DNA of 64,000 nucleotides from Bifidobacterium bohemicum DSM 22767 (GTDB lineage: Bacteria > Actinomycetota > Actinomycetes > Actinomycetales > Bifidobacteriaceae), in contig NZ_JGYP01000001.1 of the NCBI RefSeq assembly GCF_000741525.1, positions 186,001 through 250,000 of the forward strand. Direction: 5' to 3'. Both the position numbers and the translations under genes were made by a program. Shown piece after piece: positions 1-8,658 of the stretch (position 1 is the stretch's first letter; the number at the start of each line of letters is the position of its first letter). A model generated the notes under the pieces. The model was not told the DNA's origin. It searched no databases and was given only the letters and a program-made list of their open reading frames with translations.

Positions 1-97
1 CGCGCAACTCGACGTTCCCAATTCGATGCAAAATCCCGCAGGCGTGGTATGAAACTAGGCATGGTAACGATTCTCGCAACGCAACCAGACATAAGCT

Positions 98-103
98 TAT
101 AGA
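98..103 (+). promoter_or_regulatory. possible -10 box, leaderless start
   Basis: TATAGA lies 4-10 bases before the first ATG codons (107 and 113) of the membrane protein gene, and no Shine-Dalgarno sequence is visible. This fits a leaderless or near-leaderless transcript. No convincing -35 box is seen, so this is weak. Confidence 0.3.
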
Positions 104-106
104 ATA

Positions 107-2359
107 ATGGTGATGAACATTTTCAAGCACGACTTCGATCGGCACCGCCCCATGTGGATTGCGTGCGCGCTGATACTTGCCGCCATAGCCGTAATCGAAG
201 TCGTGCCATGCAACTTGCCATTCTGGACATCGTTTGGAGCCAGCACCGATTCGGTTTCGGCAGTTAACCCGCTGGGATCGGGGCTACGCCGTCAAGACGA
301 CGGCACTCTGACCGTCACGGACCCGACCAATGCGTACATGGAGGTCACAGCCGACGGAAGCTCCCCGTTCGTGCGATTGGAAGCGACAACGCCCCCACTT
401 CACAAACACACGACCAAAACCGAACTCGACAGCGATAACATGCCTCAGACTTACGTTCATGTCCGGCTTGACACGGGTGGAGCATCACAGGCTGGGCAGT
501 CGGTTGACACGCGCGTGGCTCATTCGTTGTATCTGAGGTCGCCCGGCCATGCGGCGACCCTCAGACTATGGATTCAGGAGCCCAAAGGCACCGCCATTGC
601 AATCAGCGCCATGCGGGCGAATGTTCGTGTCCCCTTCCGGTTCGATGTCTGGCGCTTTGTGGTGATGGCTGCATTTGCAATGCTCCTCATCGCATTTCGT
701 CCCCATGCCGCATTATGGAACACACGGCTTGACACGGGCAGCCGGCCGCAGCGCCTGGCTTTCGCGGGATTCGCTATTTGCAATGCCATATTGATGAGCA
801 CCGTCGTTATCTCTTCGATCCGGTCGGCTTCACCCGGAGTGTTTCATGAACCCAGAGGATACACTTACGATTTCAACCAATACGGGCATTTGGCGGATTC
901 TCTGATCCAAGGCCGCACTTGGCTCGACCTGCCGCAGTCTGACGCGCTGGCCACCGTCGCCAATCCCTATGACCCTGCCGTGCGTGAGATGATGCTCGCC
1001 AAAGGAGAGGGTCCGATGTACTGGGATTATGTCTATCGTTCGGGACATTGGTACTCATATTTCGGAGTGTTGCCGGCTCTGTTCCTGTTCGTGCCATATC
1101 GTCTGATCACAGCCATATTCGTACCCGGCGGTTTGATGCTCCCGGCTCAAGCCGCCACCGCGGTGTTACTGTTCGCGTTCATCATTTGCGGCTCACTGCT
1201 GATTATCCGCATCATCTCGCGCACGGTTCCCCATGCAAGTCTCGCCTCAACGATTTTGGCGCTGACATTGTTTCTATTGGGATCGAACACCGGATATTTG
1301 TCGTTCAGAATGAATTTCTATTCGATTCCATTCGCCGCTTCGCTCGCAGTCAGTGCATTGGGATTGTGGTTCTGGATCGGCGCAACGATGTCGCACACAC
1401 GACACGCCGTGACCATAGGCAATTCCGACCCCCTTTCATGGCCGCACCTGATGGCCGGATCATGTTTCATCGCCGCCAACTTCGGCTGTCGCCCGACCTT
1501 CACGCTCGTCGCTTTACTGGCTTTTGTATTGTTTGGCCCTCAGTTACGTCAATTACGCAACTTACGGTCGATGCGGCGTTCCGACCGTAGAGCCGCTATG
1601 GTCGTTTTGTGCTCGATCATCATCCCCGCACTCATCGTGGTCGCACCGCTGACCCTCTACAACATGCTGCGTTTCGGTTCAGCGGTGGATTTCGGTGAAC
1701 GTTACCAAATCACGGTAGCCGATATGATGCACCACCATATGGCGACCATGAACCTGTTGCCCAGTATAGGATATTACCTGTTCCTGCCATTGCGGACTTC
1801 ACCGGATTTTCCGTTCCTTTCCATCAATCCCACGCCTTTGCCCACTTGGAACTACAACGAACCGATGATAGGCGGACTGATCGCCCTGTGCCCCGCACTG
1901 CTACTGGCCGCGTGTATGGCGTTGCCTCGCGTACGCAGAATCATGAACGATTCGACGATCAGACCGACCGTCACTGCCATGCTTCCGCTCGCCTTGGCGT
2001 TGCTCGTCTTCGATAGCCTCAAAGGAGGTCTCGGATGGCGATATATGGTCGATTTCGGCTGGCTTATCGCCATTCCGGCCTCGACAGCTCTGGCCGCGAT
2101 CACCCGATGCGGCAAAGAGCATTCGGTCGATCGCCACGAAACGTTGGTTGAGCAAGAACCACTCTTCGCACATGTCATTGCCGGCATCCAACACCTTGGA
2201 GGCTCGATCAGGTATCCGTTGCGACTCATCGCAACACTGCTGATAGTATTCAGCTTGATCGTTGATCTACTTTGCATGTTCGTTCCCGGCCGCGAAGACG
2301 CACTGACACGCACCAATCCGGCGCTTTATCAGTCCGTGGCCTCGTGGTTCAAGCTATAA
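107..2359 (+). CDS. polytopic membrane protein, possible GT-C type glycosyltransferase
   Basis: A 750-residue integral membrane protein. Residues about 16-32 form a first membrane segment. A soluble extracytoplasmic-looking region of about 140 residues follows, and then many hydrophobic segments from about residue 182 to the C-terminus. Between segments sits a loop with YTYDFNQYGHLADSL and an NPYDPAVRE stretch. Such acidic loop motifs after an early membrane helix resemble GT-C glycosyltransferases that use polyprenyl-phosphate sugars, but this is inference and no catalytic residue can be assigned. The start is uncertain: ATG at 107 or 113, neither with a ribosome binding site. It stands alone and converges on the aminotransferase gene, with a strong hairpin between them. 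It could equally be a lipid- or polymer-handling membrane protein of unknown role. Confidence 0.7.
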   Translation: MVMNIFKHDFDRHRPMWIACALILAAIAVIEVVPCNLPFWTSFGASTDSVSAVNPLGSGLRRQDDGTLTVTDPTNAYMEVTADGSSPFVRLEATTPPLHKHTTKTELDSDNMPQTYVHVRLDTGGASQAGQSVDTRVAHSLYLRSPGHAATLRLWIQEPKGTAIAISAMRANVRVPFRFDVWRFVVMAAFAMLLIAFRPHAALWNTRLDTGSRPQRLAFAGFAICNAILMSTVVISSIRSASPGVFHEPRGYTYDFNQYGHLADSLIQGRTWLDLPQSDALATVANPYDPAVREMMLAKGEGPMYWDYVYRSGHWYSYFGVLPALFLFVPYRLITAIFVPGGLMLPAQAATAVLLFAFIICGSLLIIRIISRTVPHASLASTILALTLFLLGSNTGYLSFRMNFYSIPFAASLAVSALGLWFWIGATMSHTRHAVTIGNSDPLSWPHLMAGSCFIAANFGCRPTFTLVALLAFVLFGPQLRQLRNLRSMRRSDRRAAMVVLCSIIIPALIVVAPLTLYNMLRFGSAVDFGERYQITVADMMHHHMATMNLLPSIGYYLFLPLRTSPDFPFLSINPTPLPTWNYNEPMIGGLIALCPALLLAACMALPRVRRIMNDSTIRPTVTAMLPLALALLVFDSLKGGLGWRYMVDFGWLIAIPASTALAAITRCGKEHSVDRHETLVEQEPLFAHVIAGIQHLGGSIRYPLRLIATLLIVFSLIVDLLCMFVPGREDALTRTNPALYQSVASWFKL

Positions 2360-2411
2360 GCGCTCCTATGACGGCTAGCCGCCATGTGATGAAAACCTTC
2401 AAGGCATGGCG

Positions 2412-2441
2412 TTGAGCCGGCTTAACAGCAAGCCGGCTCAA
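2412..2441. terminator. bidirectional hairpin between convergent genes
   Basis: TTGAGCCGGCTT pairs perfectly with AAGCCGGCTCAA around a six-base loop (12 bp). It lies between the membrane protein gene and the end of the aminotransferase gene, whose stop codon is inside the right arm. There is no strong T-tract on either side, so termination efficiency is uncertain. Confidence 0.6.
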
Positions 2442-3625
2442 TTGCCCATCTCTCGCTGAACGGCGGTAAGTATGGCGCGAACATTGCGTTCGAAATCAGA
2501 CGGCTCCGGCAGCAGGGAAAGAGCAAGGTAGCCATTGTGAACCATATCAAAGAAATAACCGGGTTGCCCTGTCAACCCAAAATCATCGATCAGCCTCAAT
2601 ACCAAAGCGTTCTCCTCGATCACCGAGGGGAATCGCAGCAGCACGTTCCAGCCGCCCTCCGCCCTAAGCACCGAGACTAAACCCTGGGAATCGTCAACGA
2701 GCATGTGATGAAGTGCAAGCAGATTGCCTCGCGTCCGGTTCCGAACCCGCTCAAGCTGGTCCGGCACGGCCGCAAGCAGCTCAGGCATACGTTCGGCGAT
2801 GATGTCACTGAACGGCAGATAATCGTCGGCTATAACATCCAAACGACGTTGGGCCTGGTCCACCAAGTCATTCGGCCCGGAGACCTCTATCCATCCAACT
2901 TTGGCATGTGGAGCCGCCAACAGTTTCGAAAAACCGTCAAGCGCGAAAATCAGTGCGCCATTTTCACCTGCAAAACGCCTGTCGCCACTAAACGGTTCAA
3001 GCGAATAATCAAAGAACACCTCATCGGCAATGATGGCGATCTCGTGCTGACGGCACAGGGTGATCAACCGTTCGCGTTCCTGAGGTTTGACGTATGATCC
3101 TGTGGGATTATTCGGGTTGATGACGACGATCGCACGCACGCCGGTCGCGTCCGGGCCCTCAAGTGCGGCCTCTATGGATGACATGTCCATGAACCACGAG
3201 CCATCGAACTCCAGCTGATATTCCAGCGTCCGCACGTTCTCCAAGCGACCGATTGACTCGATCAGAGGATAACCGGGTTTGGGAGCGAGCACCACATCGC
3301 CGGAATCGCACATAAGCTTAAACAGCCACGAATACGCCTGTGAGGTGGAACTCAGCAGATACAGCCGTGATGGATCGACCGCCCGTGACACTCCCTCGCG
3401 AGCGGAACGCCGCCCCAGAAAGTCGGCAAGTTGCTCTCGAGCAGCCCGAGACCCTCTAGGATCGGCGACATAGGCTCCCGGCACCTGGTCGGGAGCCAAA
3501 CCATGACGTGTGGGATTCGAATCATTGACGCTGACGAGTGTGCGCCCGTCAGCACGTGCGACTGCTTCTGCTCGTGCGATGACGTTCAACGTCTCGGAGC
3601 CTACGCGTGAAGAGAAACGAATCAC
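2438..3625 (-). CDS. pyridoxal-phosphate aminotransferase, class I/II
   Basis: A fold-type I aminotransferase of 395 residues, the usual size. The NPNNPTG motif (about residues 170-176) and DEVFFDY (about 201-207) bind the cofactor, and FSKLL (about 235-239) carries the lysine expected to form the Schiff base. The family interconverts amino acids and 2-oxo acids; the substrate cannot be read from the sequence, and an alanine/valine-type or aromatic enzyme is possible. It starts with GTG, and its GTGA overlaps the stop codon of the upstream polyphosphate glucokinase gene, so the two are almost certainly co-transcribed and translationally coupled. Confidence 0.85.
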   Translation of the reverse strand: MIRFSSRVGSETLNVIARAEAVARADGRTLVSVNDSNPTRHGLAPDQVPGAYVADPRGSRAAREQLADFLGRRSAREGVSRAVDPSRLYLLSSTSQAYSWLFKLMCDSGDVVLAPKPGYPLIESIGRLENVRTLEYQLEFDGSWFMDMSSIEAALEGPDATGVRAIVVINPNNPTGSYVKPQERERLITLCRQHEIAIIADEVFFDYSLEPFSGDRRFAGENGALIFALDGFSKLLAAPHAKVGWIEVSGPNDLVDQAQRRLDVIADDYLPFSDIIAERMPELLAAVPDQLERVRNRTRGNLLALHHMLVDDSQGLVSVLRAEGGWNVLLRFPSVIEENALVLRLIDDFGLTGQPGYFFDMVHNGYLALSLLPEPSDFERNVRAILTAVQREMGN

Positions 3626-4458
3626 GCGAGTGATGGATTATTCGCACGCGACGCCACCACTACCGTGGGCGGGTAAACCGTCTCGGGAACGTTGTTGTGC
3701 TGCACGTTCGCGTAGTATGCGGCACCGATGATACCGGCTTCGTTGCGTAATTTCGCCGGAACCATAGGCGTCTTCACTTCAATGAACGGAAGGAACTTGT
3801 CGCTCATGCGGCTGACCCCGCCGCCGACGACGAACAGGTCAGGGCTGAAATACATTTCGAGCAGCGAATAGTATTTGGTCAGACGCCTGGCCCACTTCTT
3901 ATAACCGAGGCTCTTCGCGTCACGAACCGAGGATGCGGCGTACTTTTCGGCGTCACCCTTGCCTTTTTTCAGTTCGATATGACCCAGCTCGGTGTTCGGC
4001 AACAATACGCCGTTATAGATCAACGCCGTCCCGATGCCGGTGCCCAGAGTCGTGGCGATAACCAGGCCCTGCTGCCCCTTGGCAGCCCCAAACTGCTGCT
4101 CAGCAAGACCCGCCGCATCGGCGTCGTTCACGACCGTGACCGGCCGACCGCACACTTCGGAGAAGAATTCGGTTGGATCGATGCCCACCCAGGCCTGATC
4201 GAGGTTGGCGATGAATTCAATCGACTTGCCCGGCTTCATAGGTGCCGGAAATGCGATACCGACGGGCACGTCGGGCCCTACTTCGAAATGTTCAAGCTCC
4301 TCACGCACCGTTTGCGCCACAGCTTTTGGAGTGGACGGCTGCGGAGTCAATATTTTCAGACGTGGTTCCGCGAACACACCGTTGACCAAATCGACCGGAG
4401 CGGCCTTAATGCCCGAACCGCCAATATCAACGCCGAAAGCTTGCGCTGTTTCAATCAT
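3622..4458 (-). CDS. ppgK: polyphosphate glucokinase (ROK family)
   Basis: Phosphorylates glucose in the cytoplasm using inorganic polyphosphate or ATP. The 278-residue protein has the N-terminal phosphate motif VDIGGSGIKAA (about residues 10-20), a second phosphate loop TTLGTGIGTA, a VNDADAAG active-site stretch and the ELGHIEL segment, all in PpgK order. It lacks the CxCGxxGCxE zinc motif of many other ROK kinases, as PpgK does. The start ATG has AAGGGGAAGTC in front. It is the first gene of the two-gene operon with the aminotransferase. In bifidobacteria this kinase would feed glucose into the fructose-6-phosphate shunt. Confidence 0.88.
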   Translation of the reverse strand: MIETAQAFGVDIGGSGIKAAPVDLVNGVFAEPRLKILTPQPSTPKAVAQTVREELEHFEVGPDVPVGIAFPAPMKPGKSIEFIANLDQAWVGIDPTEFFSEVCGRPVTVVNDADAAGLAEQQFGAAKGQQGLVIATTLGTGIGTALIYNGVLLPNTELGHIELKKGKGDAEKYAASSVRDAKSLGYKKWARRLTKYYSLLEMYFSPDLFVVGGGVSRMSDKFLPFIEVKTPMVPAKLRNEAGIIGAAYYANVQHNNVPETVYPPTVVVASRANNPSLA

Positions 4459-5281
4459 GACTTCCCCTTCGGTTTGTTAAGAGCTCACAGAATCGGCTCT
4501 GAACAGCAACTCACAACTTTCGGTATCCTACCGCGCCCGATACCCAAGCACACGCAGATGGTCTGAATCAAGGGTTTTGTGTACGCCATGTGCCGTGTTT
4601 CGGTGTGTCCACGAACCAGCCTGCAAAGTCATCAAAGCGTATCCCCCTAAAGTTTGTACGGCACTTATGGTCCGGTGATGCAACGCCTTGTGAAGGTTGA
4701 TTCGAGCTTCAGTCAATGCCTTCGAATCGTGTGCCAAGCGGTTACGATCTATGGAAACCGACAAGTCGACTTCTTGATAACCGGAAGCAGGGTTCGAAAA
4801 TTGAACAGTGTCGTCGTAAAGTCGCCTATGCCACGACGCAATAGACCACATCACCTCGATTGCGCATGACGTGGTAACGGGTTCATATCCGAGCGCGAAC
4901 TACCGGGCGCACAACGGCGATATCCCAGTTATCAACGTCGAAGGTTTTGCGGATATGCGGTAAGCCACCATAACCAGACACCACCGTGACGTCCGCAATG
5001 TTCCAATTGACTCCGTCAATCTGCCGAGCAATCGCAGCCAATGGCATGCACCGCCGCAATCGAGTCATTCAGTGGCATTCCGCACGTGCATGGATCGGAT
5101 TCCGGTAGACGAACCGCTCTGGCGCAATCGAGCGTTTCATTCTCTGTTTTCAAAAGTCTCGTTCCATATGACATGACTTGCACAATACCGCTCTTCCTAT
5201 ATCCGACCGTTCGAAACAACGGGATGCTTGCGGTGCATTCTTCGCCTTTGGACACCCGTTCGTGTATAGCTGGAATGGCAA
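4459..5281. other. 823 bp without a recognisable gene
   Basis: The region lies between the divergent ppgK and riboflavin-transporter transcription units. Open frames of up to about 108 codons exist on both strands, but none has a good ribosome binding site, a recognised motif or overlapping conservation clues. It may be the decayed remains of a gene. Its right end must contain the promoter for the riboswitch transcript; TATAGC at 5265-5270 is a possible -10 box without a clear -35. Confidence 0.5.
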
Positions 5282-5424
5282 GTTTCAAGGAAGGTGAAAT
5301 CCCTTATTGGCGGTAACGCGTGGAGCCGAGTTCATAATGGCTTCCGCACGAAGCCCGCTCGCCGCGCAAGTGGCTGATTCGGTGCGATTCCGAAGCCAAC
5401 GGTAACAGTCCGGATGAAAGAAAC
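5282..5424 (+). promoter_or_regulatory. FMN riboswitch (RFN element)
   Basis: The RNA matches the FMN aptamer at several conserved blocks in order: AAGGTGAAATCCC, TTGGCGGTAA, AAGCCCGC, GGTGCGATTCCGAAGCC, AACGGTAACAGTCC and GGATGAAAG. The closing helix P1 can form from GTTTC (5282-5286) and GAAAC (5420-5424). The next bases, GAGG at 5425-5428, are the likely Shine-Dalgarno sequence of the downstream gene. No terminator hairpin lies between aptamer and gene, so FMN binding should act on translation initiation. The aptamer identity is the main evidence that the following S component transports riboflavin. Confidence 0.92.
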
Positions 5425-5434
5425 GAGGCTCATC

Positions 5435-6061
5435 ATGAGCGCATCTTCGCATGCCCCGAACAATCATGACAATCCCATGCCGGCAACAGGCAAAGGCCGT
5501 GATAAAACCCAATCCGCACATGCCACCGGAGTTGGGGATCGTGGCCGCTGGTCCACGCAACGCATTGCAGTTTATGCGCTTTTCGTGGCTCTTGCCATAG
5601 CGACCTCCTTCATCGGTATCAGCATTATTCCCGGTGTCTCCTACCTTAAGTACGACCCTTCAGGAATCGTGTGCTTGATTGCGGGCTTCGCCTTCGGCCC
5701 AGCTGCCGCACTGATCGTCAGCGTGTTGGGATTTGTTCCGCATCTGTTCGTGGATCCGTGGGGAGCGGTCATAGCCATCGCGGTCAGTGTGCTGCTCAGT
5801 GTGCCCGCAGCCGCGATTTACCGACGATTGCGCACACGACAAGGCGCACTGGTCGGCATTGTGGTTGGAGCTTTGCTCGCCTTTGCCGGGGCCATTGGAC
5901 TCAATTTGTTGATCACACCGCTCTACCTGCCCGGCACCACCATGGCCCAAGTCGTCAAACTGATTCCGATTCTCCTGCTGTTTAATTTGGTGAAGTTCGC
6001 CATCAACGGCGTGATCACCTTTCTGATCTACAAGCCGATTTCAGACCTGTTGAACCGCTGA
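5435..6061 (+). CDS. ribU: ECF transporter S component, riboflavin (RibU-type)
   Basis: A small integral membrane protein of 208 residues with about five to six hydrophobic segments after a hydrophilic N-terminus of about 40 residues. It is the substrate-binding subunit of an energy-coupling factor importer. The segment KYDPSGIVCLIAGFAFGPAAALIV is typical of RibU-like S components. I place the start at the ATG at 5435, behind GAGG. The in-frame ATG at 5414 is part of the conserved 3' end of the riboswitch (CGGATGAAAG) and is unlikely to be used. Substrate assignment to riboflavin rests on the FMN aptamer directly upstream. The ECF ATPase/T gene follows 14 bases later, so both are made from the same message. 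Confidence 0.88.
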   Translation: MSASSHAPNNHDNPMPATGKGRDKTQSAHATGVGDRGRWSTQRIAVYALFVALAIATSFIGISIIPGVSYLKYDPSGIVCLIAGFAFGPAAALIVSVLGFVPHLFVDPWGAVIAIAVSVLLSVPAAAIYRRLRTRQGALVGIVVGALLAFAGAIGLNLLITPLYLPGTTMAQVVKLIPILLLFNLVKFAINGVITFLIYKPISDLLNR

Positions 6062-6075
6062 ATCCGGAGGTCTTG

Positions 6076-8496
6076 ATGCTAACGAATCCACGGCCGCCAA
6101 TGACCGACGTGCCCATGGCCGACTTGAGATCCGTTCGATTCAGCTACGATGGGGGCCGGTCGTGGATACTCGACGACGTGAATCTTAGGATCGCCGCCGG
6201 CGAACGCATCTGTTTGATCGGCCGTAATGGATCAGGCAAATCGACACTTGCCAGACTTCTGGCAGGACTGGTTGCTCCGGACTCCGGTTCGGTGCAACTG
6301 GCAGGATACGGCGTGTTCGATGAAAACGGCTCGCAGCCGGCGCAATATCGCACGGCTCGCAGGAGAATCGGTGCCGTCTTCCAAAACCCGATGGATCAGA
6401 TAGTGACCACCGTGGTATCCGACGACGTTGCCTTCGGACCGGAGAATCTCGCGTTTAAGCGCTCTCGAATCACCGAACAAGTCGACTCCTCCCTGGCATC
6501 CGTTGATATGAGAGATTTCGCCAATGCCAATCCATCTCGTATGAGCGGCGGTCAACAGCAGCGCGTAGCCATGGCCGGAATCCTCGCGATGGCGCCCAAG
6601 ATGGTGGTGCTCGACGAGCCGACGGCCATGCTCGACTCCGAAGCGAGCATGGACGTCATGCAGACTTTAGATGCATTACAGCACCAAGGCGTCACCATCG
6701 TTCATGTCACACACAAACCACAAGAGCTCTCTGATGCCGACCGTATTCTCGAACTGACAGGCGGACACCTGCGTGAAACAAGCAGATCCGATGCCATAGC
6801 GTTGCTTTCAACCGACGAGGCGACGGAGCAGCACGCGCATGAGCAGATAGAGCGTCTGACGGAATCCACCCCCGCTGTCCTTGAGACCGAATCAGTTCAG
6901 GGCGATCCCGGACCAGCGGTCTCGTTCACTCATGTTTCATACCGCTACCCGCAGTCCTCGGTTGACGCGATCCATGATCTGTCATTGACCATCAACCGCG
7001 GTAAGACCATAGCGATCATGGGACGCAATGGCTCAGGTAAATCGACCCTCACCAAACTGATGGCCGCTTTGCGAAAACCTACCAACGGTACGATAACCGT
7101 GGATGGGGTCGGCAATCTTTCCAAACTATCCAAACGTGACCGCAAGCGGCTACGATCCACACTCGGACTGGTGATGCAACGACCGGAACAGCAGTTATTC
7201 GCCTCCACCGTTGAGCAGGACGTGGCTTACGGACCACGGAACCTTGGATTGTCTGAAGACGAGGTGGCGCACAGGGTTGAAACGAGTCTGAAACTGCTGG
7301 GACTCGACAGGTTTGCGAACCGTTCTCCGTTCTCGCTTTCGGGTGGACAGCAACGACTAGCAGCGATCGCCGGAATCATCGCCTGCCAGCCGCAAATCCT
7401 GGTACTTGACGAACCCTGCGCCGGACTGGACGCCGAAGCGACGATCCGGATTGAGGAGCTGATCGGCACCTTGCGCCAAAAAGGCGTGACAATCGTTCTG
7501 ATCACTCATTCACGCGGCCAGGCCTATCGCTTGGCCGACCAGATCGTTACGCTTGACGGCGCCGCCAGTCGCACGGTCCGACTGGACGATGGCAGTCAGA
7601 CCGTGTCTCAAACCGGCACCGCATCCATCAACAGCGCCGACAATGCACAGGATACTCAAACGGCCACGACTCACCGAGGCTCCCCGCAAACGAGTCAGCC
7701 GGAAACTTCGGTACCGTCGTCGCGGCTCGGCCGACTCGACCCTCGTGTGAAACTGCTCTCTTTCCTTGCGTTGATGTTTTCCTCGTTCGCGATGGGCTCG
7801 CCGCAGGAGCTTGTCTTGGGCGCCATCATGATCATCGGTCTTATCGTCCTCGGGCGTATCAGTCCGCTGCAACTGCTGTCCAAGACCCGAGGGTTCTTGA
7901 TTATATTTATCATACTCGGAATATTCAATATGCTGTTCGTGCGTTCCGGAGATACTCTTGTCAGCGTGTTCGGATTGCCGATCACCACCGACGGGGCGAT
8001 TTCCGCCATTCTGTCCATCTGCCGACTGACGTTGGTGATACTGCTCGGTGCGATTTTGCTTGAGACGACCACACCGACAACCCTGACGGACGGATTCGAT
8101 TCAATGCTGTCACCCTTCAAACGTTTTGGATTGCACAGTCAGGAGACGGCTTTGGTGATGAGCCTGGCATTGCGGTTCGTGCCAACGCTTTCCGACGAAG
8201 CCAAAACGGTGGTCGAAGCACAGGCGGTACGCGCAGGATCCATCGAAACCGGCTCTCCTCGGGCTCGCATACGGGCGGCTGCGGCCATCATAGTGCCGGT
8301 TTTTGCGGGTGCGATTCGTCACGCGGACAACCTTGCACTGGCCCTCGACGCACGATGCTACGAGGAAGGCATCGAACGGACACACTGGCATCAGCTGAAA
8401 CTGAACAAGCGCGACCTTGCGTTTCTCGCCCTGTGTCTGATCTATGCAGTGGCATTCATCGGTTTTCATACCATGCCTTGGCAACCTTGGCGATGA
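6076..8496 (+). CDS. ECF transporter A1-A2-T fusion protein
   Basis: One 806-residue chain contains the whole energising module. Domain 1 (about residues 15-240) is an ABC ATPase with GRNGSGKST, the signature MSGGQQQRVAM and VVLDEPTA. Domain 2 (about 275-500) repeats this with GRNGSGKST, LSGGQQRLAA and LVLDEPCAG. After a polar linker of about 50 residues, the last about 250 residues form the EcfT membrane subunit, starting LGRLDPRVKLL. It has about five hydrophobic segments and the two short coupling motifs, here VRAGS and DARCY in place of the common ARG. The start is ATG 6076 behind GGAGG. Most bacteria encode A1, A2 and T separately. The neighbour is the riboflavin S component, but the module may also serve other S components encoded elsewhere. 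Confidence 0.9.
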   Translation: MLTNPRPPMTDVPMADLRSVRFSYDGGRSWILDDVNLRIAAGERICLIGRNGSGKSTLARLLAGLVAPDSGSVQLAGYGVFDENGSQPAQYRTARRRIGAVFQNPMDQIVTTVVSDDVAFGPENLAFKRSRITEQVDSSLASVDMRDFANANPSRMSGGQQQRVAMAGILAMAPKMVVLDEPTAMLDSEASMDVMQTLDALQHQGVTIVHVTHKPQELSDADRILELTGGHLRETSRSDAIALLSTDEATEQHAHEQIERLTESTPAVLETESVQGDPGPAVSFTHVSYRYPQSSVDAIHDLSLTINRGKTIAIMGRNGSGKSTLTKLMAALRKPTNGTITVDGVGNLSKLSKRDRKRLRSTLGLVMQRPEQQLFASTVEQDVAYGPRNLGLSEDEVAHRVETSLKLLGLDRFANRSPFSLSGGQQRLAAIAGIIACQPQILVLDEPCAGLDAEATIRIEELIGTLRQKGVTIVLITHSRGQAYRLADQIVTLDGAASRTVRLDDGSQTVSQTGTASINSADNAQDTQTATTHRGSPQTSQPETSVPSSRLGRLDPRVKLLSFLALMFSSFAMGSPQELVLGAIMIIGLIVLGRISPLQLLSKTRGFLIIFIILGIFNMLFVRSGDTLVSVFGLPITTDGAISAILSICRLTLVILLGAILLETTTPTTLTDGFDSMLSPFKRFGLHSQETALVMSLALRFVPTLSDEAKTVVEAQAVRAGSIETGSPRARIRAAAAIIVPVFAGAIRHADNLALALDARCYEEGIERTHWHQLKLNKRDLAFLALCLIYAVAFIGFHTMPWQPWR

Positions 8497-8658
8497 AAGC
8501 TTCCCAACTTTTATGTTGCCGCTTTGTGGCGATTACGACATATAGGTATATCCGATTATCTCTGAAACGCCCGCGAAGCCCATCAAACTTTGATAAAGTG
8601 AAACTGTTACGACATTCTGTCGCCCGTGATTCCACGACGCGGCTTTAAGGAGGCAAAT

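Noticed and set aside
4528..4854. Minus-strand frame of 108 codons in the gap after ppgK
   Set aside because: No ribosome binding site, no recognised motif and no clear hydrophobic or domain pattern; kept only as part of the unexplained gap.
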